From Gautieria morchelliformis (taxonomy: Eukaryota > Basidiomycota > Agaricomycetes > Gomphales > Gomphaceae), in NCBI GenBank assembly GCA_015179125.1, contig WHVA01000056.1:186001-250000 (forward strand): a stretch of DNA of 64,000 nucleotides. Reading direction: 5' to 3'. Under the pieces are notes generated by a model. It was not told the origin of the DNA, did no database searches, and saw nothing but the letters and a program-made list of their open reading frames with translations. A program made the position numbers and the translations under genes. Below are positions 21,352 through 33,251 of this stretch, in pieces. Positions within the stretch are counted from its first letter, which is position 1. Each line of letters begins with the position of its first letter.

Positions 21352-21624
21352 CTACCAATTCTCCTTATTCTGAACCCTTGGGATTACTCTGTGCCTGTTG
21401 GCAAAGGCCTCTAGAGGAGTGCCTTCACCAACGAAGGGGTCATCTACCTCAGATAACCCTTCTTCATCACTTCGGACCATTTCGCCAGGTGTTGTAAAGG
21501 CTCCGCTTCGACTGTAGACTCGGGGTCCATCTATCATACACCCCTTTGTAGTATTAGTAGTAAGCTGGTACCCTTCGCCAGCTACGTAGTTGATTTGCAC
21601 AGGGACCTCTTGGTTCATATACAC
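21352..21624 (-). pseudogene. Possible gypsy gag N-terminal segment
   Basis: A minus-strand 90-codon open frame contains MVRSDEEGLSEVDDPF and GEGTPLEAFANRH. The acidic/Ser-rich text with TPL.A.AN looks like the disordered N-terminus of fungal gypsy gag and has the same orientation as the gag at 18.8-19.7 kb. The intervening LTR sequences would then be later insertions. The similarity is weak and by memory only. Confidence 0.35.
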
Positions 21625-21687
21625 GAAGCCTTGTGGGTGGCGAGAGGTGCGTCGGAGATTGAAGCCTCGGGGTGGGGATTTAAGGTC

Positions 21688-22503
21688 ACCCCTCTCGACT
21701 CCGTTATATTCTGACGGCCCGGCAGACCTACTTTTAGGGAACGCGCGACTGCGCTGGGCACACAGAGTGTATACAGGTGGTGGGAACGCAAGATTGGGCG
21801 TGGAGACAGGGCGTGACTCGCGGGCCAGGTGATGAGATTATGTGCATGATAGTTGACCCATGTAGACAGCGTTTCCGCACGCGACCCCAGGATCGATGAC
21901 AATTTCCAATTGTGAAAATGGAATTATGATCACAAGCAGACATACAGGGGTTAGGTCTCAAAACCTTTATTGACCGCCAGGAAACCGAAGGCAATTATTC
22001 CGAAGGAGAAGGATCTGCCGCGTTTCTGGGAGGATCAAATGAAGGAGGGTTAGAGGGTGAGAGATAAGGTGTCAAAGCTGAGACACAATGCGACTGGACT
22101 AGCCCGAGGGTGCAGCTCAAAACTCCTGCGTACGGCATCGATACAATCATGTGAGTCCTCTTTCACTTCAGTGAGCTTGAGATGTCTTCGAGCATGACCT
22201 GGGTATCATGATAGACTTTCGACCTTGTATGGATATCGGAACGACCCCGTGATCTTCCAGATGCCAAGATACCTACGGGACCGCCCTAGCGTCAACGAGG
22301 ATCGCCCAAACGATGGGACCAGGGAGACGTGGCTTTCGTAGGGTGCAAGGCCGGACGTTGCGTAAGTTTGTGAGGAACTAGGTTGAGGAAGGGTCGTGAC
22401 GAGGTGCCAGCTTGAAAGGATTCCTATAAGTTCGCATTAGTGAGATCGATTACATGTATGTAGTCCTTCGAGTCGCCTCGTGCTGTGCTTCGAATGCTAT
22501 AAG
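21688..22503. repeat. Inverted repeat, left copy (~816 bp)
   Basis: From CTCTCGACTCCGTTATATTCT at 21688 to GCTTCGAATGCT near 22503 this matches, in reverse complement, 33252-33947. Shared landmarks are GATCGATGACAATTTCCAATTG, CATCGATACAATCATGTGAG and TTCGAGTCGCCTCGTGCT. The left copy carries an extra ~128 bp (about 21951-22077) that contains AATAAAGGTTTTGAGACCT on its minus strand, including an AATAAA word. Copies differ by scattered point changes and small indels. No protein family is recognised in it; it could be an LTR or another dispersed repeat. Confidence 0.85.
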
Positions 22504-22771
22504 CGTGTGCCTATCGGAGCCAGCTTCGACTTGCTTAGTAGACACGCCGTGTGTGACTGGAGGTCTCGGCGGTGTTACGTAATGCTACGAGTGGAAATCG
22601 CATCACGGTAAACGCCGACCCGCTCGGTATATGCTCCCTGAAAAAGGGTTGCCGGCAGCGCCGGCACAGGCGTCCAACAGTCCAATTACCTTAACATGAC
22701 TCTAATGCTGTGCCTCCCGCATAAGTACTTATAGATTACACTCACCGCTCTCATAGTTTCCCAAGTACTCG

Positions 22772-24010
22772 ATGCCGATGATCCTCAACCACTCCACGGC
22801 AGCGCCGACGTCTTCGTCGACGACGACGACGACGAAGACGATGACTGCCCCGCTCGACACCATCCGCATCCTTCGGGAGCGCACCAAAATTGGGACAGCA
22901 GGCGGCGCGAAGCACAGCCCCGATGGCTACTTCGCGCACGACGAGGCCCTCCTGCGCAACTGGCGTCCCCTCGCGGGTCTCTCCAGCACAGTGACAGACA
23001 GCTTCATCCGCCGCAGAAGCAAAGGGCATATCAACGGCGACGCAGAGGTCCTCCAGGACGTGCAGGAGGAGGAGGGCGCCGCTGGCCCCGACCCCGCCCA
23101 TCCGTGGCGCCGCCCATCGCGGCATGACTCCCGCTCACCGTGCCCAGCGCTCAACACAGCAGCTAACCATGGCTATCTGCCTCGCGACGGCCGTTCGCTC
23201 TCCATGTGGGATATCATCACCGCCGTGCAGGCGTGCTACAACACTTCCTGGGTCCTAGCGATCCTTTTCACAGTCGGGTCGTTCGTCCTCCTGCGCGCGG
23301 GCGGCGTGGGCAAGGGCTGGCTGTGGCCGCGCATCGATCTGGAGGACCTCGCCGTGAACGGTGTGCTCGAGCATAATGCGTCGCTCACCCATCTCGATTA
23401 CGACGAGGCGGAGACACAGGGCAATGGCAACTGCGCTGGCACGCGTTCCCGCTCCGTCTCCTCCTCCTCTTCGACCGTCATATCATCCTCTCCCGCACTC
23501 CTCGAGTCCTCCCGCCTCCCCTTCCCCCTCTGCCTACTCCCCCTCCCCTCCTTCCTCTCCATCCCCTTCGACCATCTTTCCCGCATCCTGCCCTCTCGCC
23601 CCGCCCACCGCCTATCTCCTCTCCGCCCCTCCCGCGCCCTCATCCGCGCCCTCCTCGCCGATTCCGCATCCGGCACCCACTTGACCCTCCAGGACCTCGC
23701 ACGCGCCCGCCTCCGCCGCACCGCCACAACCGCCCCCACCGCACCCCACCTCACCCAGTTCTCCGACGCCGAGTTCGCGCTCTCTATCGCCGTGCTGGGC
23801 GGCGATGTCCATGGGCGCGACCCGAAGGTACCGCTCGAGGTACTGCGGGAATGGCTTGAGGAGGAGAGGCTTCCTGCAGGGTGGAGGCCAGGGGGCGTGA
23901 TGGGCTTTTGGAGGAACCATGTGAATACCAGCAGGGTGCAGGAGATGATGGCTCGATTGAGGGTCTATAGGGAGAAGAGGGTAAACGTGAGAACTGTCGT
24001 TGCAGAGTGA
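22772..24010 (+). CDS. Heme-thiolate peroxidase (chloroperoxidase/peroxygenase family)
   Basis: The 412-aa open frame carries the family hallmarks. SPCPALNTAANHGYLPRDGR (residues 122-141) contains the PCP motif whose Cys124 would be the axial heme ligand. E200-H201-N202 (EHNASLTHLDY) is the acid-base/Mg site. A C-terminal LTLQDLARARLRR and a FLEEERLP-like segment (WLEEERLPAGWRP) follow. A hydrophobic helix at about 160-175 (VLAILFTVGSFVLLR) lies between them. Family members use H2O2 for halogenation, peroxidation or oxygen insertion. There is no clear N-terminal secretion signal; the first 25 residues are Ser/Thr-rich. An unusual Ser-rich then Pro/Leu-rich insert (about 218-280) separates the EHN motif from the C-terminal half and may hide an intron or be real. 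Start: first ATG; Met24 is an alternative. GC-rich coding contrasts with its flanks. Confidence 0.85.
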   Translation: MPMILNHSTAAPTSSSTTTTTKTMTAPLDTIRILRERTKIGTAGGAKHSPDGYFAHDEALLRNWRPLAGLSSTVTDSFIRRRSKGHINGDAEVLQDVQEEEGAAGPDPAHPWRRPSRHDSRSPCPALNTAANHGYLPRDGRSLSMWDIITAVQACYNTSWVLAILFTVGSFVLLRAGGVGKGWLWPRIDLEDLAVNGVLEHNASLTHLDYDEAETQGNGNCAGTRSRSVSSSSSTVISSSPALLESSRLPFPLCLLPLPSFLSIPFDHLSRILPSRPAHRLSPLRPSRALIRALLADSASGTHLTLQDLARARLRRTATTAPTAPHLTQFSDAEFALSIAVLGGDVHGRDPKVPLEVLREWLEEERLPAGWRPGGVMGFWRNHVNTSRVQEMMARLRVYREKRVNVRTVVAE

Positions 24011-25639
24011 TATTAAAAGAGCAGGTCATCAATATTCCCCATTATGGTATCATTATTTTCCCGGCTTCGGCCGCAATTCGTTCTTTTTTTCCCTTTCCTT
24101 TTTTTTTTCTTTTTTCTTTGCATAACCCGCGGTGCTCAAAATAAGGATATATATAATATTATGCAAGGCCTTCCTCGCCTTGAGTTTTCGTTTGGCTCTT
24201 CAGCTTGCAAAGTACTAACCGTCTCTCGATTACTCGGTGTAGTTATGAATTGAAAGTACCACGCACAATCACATGCTTATGGGCACAAGGAAGGGAAAAG
24301 CATCATCATAAATTGAAACCGTAAACATCAAATTTTTGCACAAACGTACATGAAGCATCTCGCCATGAGACAGCTACCAGCCAAAAGAAGGCTCGGATGG
24401 CCCGGGGTTTCACTTTTCAAGTATGTGCCCAGTGCTACTCGATGTACTCATGCCCTTGATATCCCTGTCCCATTCAGTGTTGACGCTACCGATGGTGCCT
24501 TCACTATTCACTCATACCTCCAGCAGTGGATATTAACCATCACCGATGTAGTCCGCGTACCTGATGACTAGGGTAGGCTGAGATGAAGGAATTCCGTGGA
24601 AGGGTAATACCAGACCTCCCTAACGCTGTATCTTCCGAGCTAGGCTGCCAGTGGCCAAGGCTTGAATATAATCAAAGGTGGACAGGTTCTTCATGCGTGT
24701 TGAGCGCCTAGCGGGCGTTTTGCAGCCGCGGCCTCAGTATGTACTCGCGTCCCTTTTGACACAGCCAGGCGAGGAAGCTGTGTGCTAGCCAGTTCTTGTA
24801 CATGATCTGTCTCAAACATGCATGCCAAGGACACCCTGCAGGAGCCATTACGAAACTTGCAAAACGAACAAGATCCCACGCGAGCTTGGCTTAGCACTTG
24901 CCGACATCGGAGAATTACTAGCTGTTTTAAGCTCCTGCACAGCGCCAGGCAGAGAATTCACGCGGTTGCTCATCATCTTGACGGCAAAAAGCGTAAACAA
25001 GATCCCAAGAAAGTCGCATTGATCTTGATATTATTGGGGCTTTCTAATGCAGTATCATAGGTTGAGAAACGTTTCCCAGAGTTGAAGCAATATGAAAACT
25101 CGTGGCCCATCAAAGCCATGATCACCTCGATTCTTTGCTACAAGAACAAGGAGGTGCAATGACCCAAGACGGCCACTTGTGGCCATGTGCACCGTCAAGA
25201 ACAACGGAACGACAAGAACGACAGGAACAGCACTAAGAGGTATATATTAGTTATTATAATAAAGAGCTCAGAGATCCTATCAACGAACTATTGGGTTTGT
25301 ATCTGCAACGAAGTGATCCTCTCACGGAAGACGACTCACATGAACCGCACTACACCGATATAAACTCGAATTTGTGGATCAATAACAATCAGTAAACCGA
25401 CGAGTAAACCGCGCTTCGGAGGTCAGGCTTCTCCCCACATTATATTGGGCCCGGGGATGATATGGGCTGCATTCTAAGGGAAACAATAGTCCAAAGGCAG
25501 CGAGCAACAAACAAGAAAAGCAAGGGAGAGATTACGTAGCCCACGAACATTTCCAGAAAGCTAGCGATCACAATCCGTACAAATGAAAGACGACAGCAGA
25601 AAATGAAAGACGATAGTAGAATAAAGTACAGCAGCGTAT
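24011..25639. other. Gene-free stretch with possible LTR remnant
   Basis: T-rich sequence (24080-24120) follows the peroxidase gene. No recognisable gene lies here; short frames such as 24350-24571 have no support. Around 25180-25450 the text (TATATATTAGTTATTATAATAAAG, then TTCTCCCCACA followed by TTATATTGGGCCCGGGG) resembles an LTR end with an adjacent primer-binding-like region, but no partner LTR is visible. Confidence 0.35.
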
Positions 25640-28130
25640 TTACTCGCTCGATGGCGACTCCATGCCTCCCAAACTTCTCTCGTCGCGCACCGGTCCGAGT
25701 TCGATTGCGCCAGCTACACCCTGGATGAAGTTATCCTGAGTTTCGTTCGAGATATCTTCCAGGGAGCGTTGTTTGGTCTCCGGGAGGAGGAGGGTGGAGA
25801 TTATCCCGGTAAACATGAAAAAGGCAAAGATTTCGAGAATATGATCGATAAACTAACAAATGGCCCAACGGGGAAAGAGGGAATGGCAGGTAAGCCATTG
25901 TCAGAGTGCACAAAATCGCACGTACCGCACCGCTCCCTGGCCGCCCTCCAATGTCCTTCAACTTTCCAAATCCGACCTGGGCAATAATCGCACCGAGTTT
26001 TCCCGTAGCGGCGGAAATACCATGTGCTGTGGAGCGGTAACGGGTGGGGAAGGCCTCACCGGGTATAATGAATGTAGTTGTATTCGGCCCGAAGTTCTGG
26101 AAAAAGTTGGCGAGACAGAAGAGGAAGACAAAGGTGCCTTTGGTGTGGGCAATCAATGCGTCGTAGCCGAAGCCCTGGAATACGGTAAATGGGTGGGCGT
26201 CCCAGGCGGAAGATAACATGTGCAAGTAACGTACCATGACAATGAAGATGATGGTGAGCATAATGAAACCCAAAAGCTGAATGGGCCTGCGTCCCCACTA
26301 CCTCATACAAGAATTCAGCTACTACGTCACCTTGCCAAAAGAGGACGTACGCTATCGATGAATAAGAACGCCGCATAATATCCGGGGAGTAGACCTGCGC
26401 ATGAAAGCCTGAAAGCGTTCCAGGTCCAAAGCTATTCTTTACATTATCAAGGATTTCACTTACACTATGTTACCAATTGACACATTGACGAGGTTCTTGT
26501 ATATGACAGCGCCCCCTGTGAGATTGGGATCAATAGTCCCAAAGCCCTATACAATATATATCATCAGAATATGAATGCTTTGTCGTAAGGAAGGAAAGCT
26601 GACAATATTTTGGAGGATGATGCTGTTGTTCAGCCCCAGACCATAAAAGGCGATCTAGCGGGAATTGTAAGGTTGATGTGGACGAAGGAAAGCGCAAATC
26701 GCACATACGTCAAGAGCGAACCACGAGTAAGCTGTCCCTAGGAGTATCTTGCCGTTCTCCCATTTTCTGAAACTGCACATCGCATCAGCACCACAGGGCA
26801 AAACCATGCCAAAGTCCAGCACGAGGTGTGAGGCAGGTCAAATTAAATGACATACTATGCAATAAAGTCACGACGAGAGGCCTTTGGCGCATTAGCGCGT
26901 TGCACGATTGCATCGGGGTCTACTACAAATGTGCCTGTGGTAAGGAACGTATCGACATCTTGCGACGCCTGGCGGACGTTCCGCTCCACATCCATGGTAA
27001 ACCGCGGCGTCTCTGGGATCGTTAAACGGAAGTACAGCGCAAGTGTCGCTGGAACGCATCCAAGACCGATGATGATGCGCCATAAGAAGTCGACGTGCAC
27101 AGGATTAGTGGTGGAATCGGCGGTAATTTCACTTTTATATGCAGTGACGGCAATTATGGATACGACGGCTGCCGATAGCTGCCCTGCGATGATGCGTAGG
27201 TCAGGATGCAAGGAATCGTGTAGAGAAGTAGTGATGAATGCGGATGTGGTAGTACTCACCCCAGCCCTGTGCGGCAAAGACTGAGGTCATTAGACGTCCA
27301 CGGGTTCGTGTTGACGAAAATTCGCTAGCAATAAGTATTAATACAACATGAATTGAACGAAAGGTAAGCTCACGAGCTAATGACAGCGCTTAGAGGGTAA
27401 TCGCCACCGATCCCAATACCCTGGAGGAACCGCCATACAACCAGTACGGCAATGATGTCGATGGAGGGCGCGGAGCCCGACAGTGCTTGTGCGAAGGTTG
27501 AAATGATGATAATACATAATTCAACGCCGTCTGGATACTCAAACGAATAAGGGCCAGCAAGGAGATACACACTTGAAACGTACACATTCGCTTGCGACCG
27601 ACAATATCTGCCAGCCAGCCAAAAACAAGTTGTCCGACGAGGGTCCCGACTGGAGAGGCAACCTTGAGGCCAGTATCCTGCGCGTTGTTTAGGGAAGCAC
27701 CGGTGTCGGGTCCCCTAGCTTAGAGGAAGTGTTCAGTTTTGATAAACAGCCAATCTTGCTACGACTCACACGGTGGTGGTACTCGTCCGTACACATTTCC
27801 CAGCATAATACTTGCGATGTTGATCGCGAACAGGTCTTGGTTCTCACATTAAGCATGTCCATTGCAGCTCGGCAGTCATTAGGACGCACCGTACGCATCT
27901 GTGAAGAAGCCCACGCCTGCGACAAAGCATACCTTGAGGTGAAAGCGACTGAATGATGGTGAGCAAGTGTGCGTAGCGTGTTGACCGAGGTCTCACCTGA
28001 AACTAGCGTTGTCGACCTCTGCCAAAACAGCCCGACGTTTCTGATCTAAGGAGTATCGGGCATGGTCGCCGCCACTTTTGTGGGACTCAGGGTCAAGTTT
28101 ACCAGGCAGCTCCCACTGCGTAAGCCACAT
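25640..28130 (-). CDS. PHO84: PHO84-type inorganic phosphate/H+ symporter (MFS)
   Basis: This is a high-affinity phosphate:proton symporter of the plasma membrane, major facilitator superfamily (12 membrane helices expected). Exons read in order on the minus strand: [129 protein letters not shown] with [93 protein letters not shown] and [35 protein letters not shown]. All joins I checked use GT-AG introns of about 45-115 bp, about a dozen in all. The stop lies at 25640-25642 and the ATG at 28128-28130. Phosphate-carrier signature and MFS GRKR loop are intact, so the gene looks functional. Confidence 0.93.
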
Positions 28131-31100
28131 AGCTAGGCAGGGACCGCAGGGAGCGCAGAGGAGATGGGCGGGGGCGGGACACGATGGGGAAGGGTGAGAG
28201 AGATGTAAAAAGGTATATTAGATATAAGCCAGTGAAGACGGGTCGGCATTGCCATTTATACGCTATTCCCTATTCGGGTACCACATCGTTCACCCTCACG
28301 AGGTACGCAGCGCACGTGTGCCGCCAGACGCCCACAGTTTGCCGTGCCTTGTAATGATTATCGCCATCATTAGCTGTGGCCCTTTGGGTACAAACCTACC
28401 TCAGAACGACCCGCAACGAACTGCTTTCTTATACCCTGCGTAGCTTACTCCGCAGTCGTGTTGCTCGGCGTTCTCAGCTGGCATCGACGGGTGTACTTAT
28501 CCTCATGCGCGGCCCTAGCCAGCCTCTAGCAACCAACGTACATCACCGTTTTGATGTCGGGCATGGCAAGTCTGGCGTCGTTACAGTACCCAGTTACTCG
28601 CTGACACCTATCACGTCCTCTGTAGGTGCTGGATGCGACACGTTGATTATTTTTGACAGCGTGGGACCTCCCAGGTTGGCGCTGCTAACTCCAATTGGCA
28701 TCAGAGATTTGGCTGTGGCTTCTGCCGACCAGGTTCCCGGATACCCCTTCTCCTGGGCAGCCTGCCTGTCAAGCCAGACAGCCAGTTCCCATAGTAGAAA
28801 CATAGGTAACTGCAAGGGCGGCGGTGATGCACTATTAGGAGGTGTCTGAGTACCGCAAATTAATGATCCCACCAAGCGACTACTGGAGTCGAGACATCCC
28901 CGCCTCCACCGAAGGTCTCAAATTGATATATGAAGAGTGCGGGGAAATCCAATTAGCGAAAGCTCTTTAGTATACTGGACGCAAGATGGTATCGCGGTGG
29001 TATCGAGGAAGCGGAAGCTCCAAACAAAGCCTCTCTAGAGTGTCACAATTGGATTGAGCTAGAGCAAGCCAAATACTGTCCCCGAACGAGAGCTGTTCGA
29101 GGAGGATCACATTTTTGCTTGGCAATAAATTGTGTACTTACCGCATTCCTAACGCGTCGGCAGCAAGCTAGGTATAGATTAGTTACGAAATAGCATTTGA
29201 CACGCGAAGCATAACTCGGTCCAACAAATACTGTAACCCACTGAATCAGATTCCTCGCCGCCTAGGTACTTACGTAGAAGCGACGATACCGGAATGTGCC
29301 GTCAGTACTGTACCGAACTTGTCTACACCTCCGACACAAGGTTAGGCGAGTCCTCGAGGGTGGGGCGTCTCGATCAACAGCAGCAGCAGACAAGCCAATA
29401 TTTACTCAATGCAGAACCCATCATATCACGTCGGGGTTGCCCGAGGTCCCCCAAACGACCAAACGATCAGATCTGAGCCTCGGACCTTCTGAGCGGACCA
29501 AAACACCTTGAAACGCCTATATTCGCACTCAGGAATAACCATGGCATTTGAAATACGTATCTAATATAATAAAAAATAGGAAGAATTTATGGAAAAAAAC
29601 AATGCTTTTCTTGGGCGCTTGTCGGATATTGATGAAAACACAAAAACACTTTCAACAAGATTCTCCGCTTTCGAATTTTTATGATGTCCATCAGGATACT
29701 GCATCATCGCCATGAAGAGAGTAGAATCATCGCGGCAGCATCCATGGTCGACGAGGTGCCCGTGTTCGAGGTCGACGGAGACAAAAGCACACTCAAGCAA
29801 GTTTCAACAGGTGGCATGATTGGGACGTATCCTCAACTTTAGCTCTACAATGCGGATGCAGTGAATAGAGTAGAAGCCGGACCTTTCGCGGGAACAGCAC
29901 CTGGTCCCTGGATAGTGGAGTGCGAACGGTGTTACGGTAAGACCAGGGGGAGAAGGATCATGCATCAGGCTGTAGAAGTGAAGGTACAAAAAAGCTCAGC
30001 AGGACTGCCAGTTGCCGCATCCAAATAGAATGGCCAACGCCATTGGTACAAGGCCACCGCCACATGTCGCCGTTTTGGCACCATGTACCACGGATGTTCC
30101 CGCAGGCCGGCTATGTGACAGATGGACTGTGGAAAGATATTACTGAACTGTCGCGCCGAAGAGAAACTTCTCCGGTGAAAGGCAATTTTCAAGAGCGGGT
30201 TTTGCGCGTTCTGGACCTTACAGTAAAGCAGGAACAAGAGCCCAGTATTACAGCATGCAGTTCCGCAAGGGCGATGGTGGGTCTGCCGCCGCAGTAGTAA
30301 TCGTCATATTCTGCCCAGGAAAAGTTTTCCGATTCTACACTGTGGTGTGGAAGGAAATTAGCGATCAGACATCACATCATGATGATCCCTCGTTGCCTAC
30401 GAATTTCATAATAAAGGAGCTCAGAGGAAATTGCTGATTCTATGTCGATAGAAACTAAACTGCTCTAGCGCATCGTTCGATGGGCCCTAAACTCGACCCA
30501 ATTTGCGAGTGAAGATCATGGAAACAAGGATCCCTGCTGAAAACCATGCGAATCTCCATCTCCAAATTGAAGCAAGAAATACAATAGTCTTCTGAGAGTT
30601 TGTGTCTCGATTCGTGCATCCTACTGGTTTGAAACTCATCGCAGCCTCAGTCTAAACAAAATACGTACCAGTGAACACTGCTGAGTGCCAGGAAAAAGAA
30701 AATTTACAATTCAAACCCAGCCATGATCAGTGTTTGAACGCGAACATAATAAACCTTCTTCAAGTCGAGCCAGGTAATACCATGATCTGAGACGATGAGG
30801 TGGCGAGGTTTCTCCTGTGTTGTCAACTTAACAGAAGCTAGAGGCAGTGTGTGTGTGAATACATCATGCTGTGCAGTGAGAGCGTTACGCTATTAATGAG
30901 GAATCGGGCAGGGGTTCAAGTGCCAGTTGGCAACGTTGGTGGCACATGCGGTGACGAACGTGTTCAACTTCGGTCTCGTCGTCACCGTCAACATTTACGA
31001 CTTTACGTAACATCTCGCCGCTACCCTGCACTCTCTCTGCAAGTAGTGCCTGTTTCCCACGATTACCACAACAGAGGTCTGCAGTGCCGTATCGTTACTC

Positions 31101-32169
31101 TCGTCACTCAAGGGGTTCTTTCACTATCAAGATGCTCTTACTTATAGACTCAGCGTATATTCTAAGGGTGTATATGGTATGTTCTGTTGAAAGCTCAGCC
31201 TTTTTATCAACGGAGCACCACCGTGCCAGCTTGCGCCAAACACTCACCATCTCCTGCTGCTACTGTGCAGCGCACGATATTGGCTTTTATAAAGAACCGT
31301 TCGTCTCAGGCTTGGAGCCCGAAATTTGCTAAAAACAACTACCGTACGGCCCTTACAGCCATCGATCGACTCTGGCCATCTTTCACAGCGCAACGGCGTG
31401 ACTTTTTATAGTCTACCACGCAATCACCGGCAGCCTCGGACCATTACTCAATATATTAACAATGCCTACATATTCCGCATAGTCATGAAGAGCGCATAAT
31501 TGGCTCAAATGAATTACAACAGTTTCCCACAGCTGATGCCACTGTGCCACCAACGTCACATTCTCGGTTCAGGGTATCTGGTTTCATCTCAGGCTCAGAT
31601 GATCATGGTTGCCCGACTTGGGGGGACAACGCGCCGATGGTGATTCAATGTCTCCAAGTATCTGGTTGGTGAAAATTTCGCTTCCGGTTACTGTAACTCG
31701 TTAACACTAACCAGCCTACCAATGATTGTTTCACGGTCCCAAAGAGGGATCTTAGCGCCGAGTGGAGTCGATCTCGCGATACTACCAGTAGTGGGTGGCT
31801 TAAGGAGCCTAACAGGTATGGAGTCGGCATTTAAGCTGGGACTTGTCGCAGCCCAATGCCACATAGCCTAGGTCTTTGCAAATGACTTTTTACGCATCTA
31901 ATGACGATCGCAGATGATGTATCCTCTGGAGCTGTTTGTAATAGCGCATTTCAGAAACGTTGACCTTTTGTTACAGGTGGTATATTCTGCAGCCTGTATC
32001 ACAACCACAGATTCAGGCGTGGTTTGTGTACCCGGGCCCGAGTAACCGTGACCGGCAATCACTTGACCAAGTTCGACCGATTGTCCGTGGCCCATGACCG
32101 ATAGAAAGTGGGGGGCATATTTTATACAAGGTGACGGACAACAACACGGTGTTTCACGATCACTGTTGA
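28131..32169. other. 4-kb stretch without an assignable gene
   Basis: Upstream of the phosphate transporter there is a plausible promoter/leader (AAGGTATATTAGATATAAG near 28210). Minus-strand 28594-28875 (93 codons, Pro/Leu-rich) and plus-strand 28376-28849 (157 codons) overlap each other and neither is recognised. Frames at 29561-29800 and 29965-30237 (minus) have no family match I know. AATAAA-like and CT-rich words are scattered. I see no transposon signature, RNA gene or repeat shared with other parts of the window. Confidence 0.4.
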
Positions 32170-32924
32170 TTACTTCGGGTGCTGGACGAAGTTCCTGAAA
32201 AGTTCGAAGACCCGGACCTCCCTTCTCAAGACGATCTCGCTCATAACTCGATTCCTCCATGGTGTATTTAACGCTAATTGGTACTCCGGCAGCGTCATAA
32301 AATCAGGCCTATCGAAGTCGTGAATGGCAACATATGGAGGTGCGACTGCGTTGCTCTGGGTTGCCTTCCCCGCCAGCTCGGTCTGGCTCAAGAACTTGTA
32401 CCTTCGTCCACGTAACCATCCAGGGACTTTGGACAGAAGCACCATGTGCTCTTCCTCATACCACTTGTTGAATTCAGCTTCTCCGTCCTGCCTCGGTTCT
32501 AGGCTGACAACGAGCAGGAACTTTGTTGGGAGCTGCACCGCTGGATGCTCATGCGTCGACAAATGCGTGTAGAGGCGGCGGTCAAGTGTCTGGAGTCTCG
32601 AAACGACGTCAAATTCGCGCTGAGATGCCTTTGTGCGAAGAGACTTGTAGTCGTCGGAGTCTATGACTTGAGGTGTGGAGAGGTCGTAGATAGCAAGCCA
32701 TGTGGGCTGCAGTGAGTCAACGGCTTTGTACCGCAGGGCACTGCTGAATCCCTTCACGGTGAGGCGAGCAGGCGCATGCTCGTTATCATACCAGTCTAAT
32801 ATTGTTAGATGATGGAATTATCTCAAGGATTAATTGGCTGACCATTAAATTCCTCATCCGTTGCATGAGGGCCACATTCTCCGAGGACAAAGAGAAGAGC
32901 TTGCGGGGTATGAGGCACTGACAT
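32170..32924 (-). CDS. EthD/dimeric alpha-beta barrel-like protein
   Basis: Two exons, checked. Exon 1 is 32843-32924 and begins MSVPHTPQALLFVLGECGPH, then ATDEEFN. A 47-bp GT-AG intron is 32796-32842. Exon 2 is 32170-32795. Total 708 nt, 235 aa. The text holds two copies of the ferredoxin-like barrel signature: DEEFNDWYDNEHAPARLTV near residue 25 and EFNKWYEEEHMVLLSKVPGW near residue 140. Each has the ..WY..EH.. core of EthD/dimeric alpha-beta-barrel proteins, followed by strand-like YVAIHDF. Such duplicated-barrel proteins are common in agaricomycetes; some relatives act in oxidative or polyketide pathways, but no reaction can be assigned here. The upstream region on the minus strand (32930-33240) is free of other genes. 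The gene appears intact. Confidence 0.8.
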
Positions 32925-33174
32925 CTGTGTAAAGCAACAGATTATTATACGACGTCTTGACTGATGTACGTTTGCGAGACTGCTAGCCGGGTCGATATGT
33001 GAAGTTCATATACATACGCGTTGCCCGACTCGGACGCCCTGTGAGAGTTGAGAATCACATTGTATGAATCAGATGTCATAAGCACATGGGCACTTAGCTG
33101 GACATATACAACTTTACAGTGTCACCTACCGTAAGAATTGAGTCGCAATATGATGATATGCCTGTAGCTAGCTT

Positions 33175-33245
33175 AGTTAACAGCTAGCATATTAATGTTG
33201 ATTCCAATGGACAGCCTAGAAACTGAAAAAACGGATGTTTGACCT
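33175..33245. repeat. ~65-bp direct repeat, first copy
   Basis: GTTAACAGCTAGCATATTAATGTTGATTCCAATGG through ATGTTTGACCTTA here recurs, with small gaps, at 34419-34475 as GTTGACAGCTAGCTTAATGTTGATTCAAAATGG through GTATGTTTGACCTACG. The two copies are in the same orientation and bracket the right inverted-repeat copy and a palindrome. Confidence 0.7.
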
Positions 33246-33251
33246 TACCAG

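Noticed and set aside
28376-28875. Overlapping frames of 157 (plus) and 93 (minus) codons as host genes
   Set aside because: No domain, no splice pattern or codon bias that favours either strand; left as unassigned.
30900-30925. GGGGTTCAAGTGCC as a tRNA B-box
   Set aside because: No matching A-box, cloverleaf or acceptor stem could be drawn around it.
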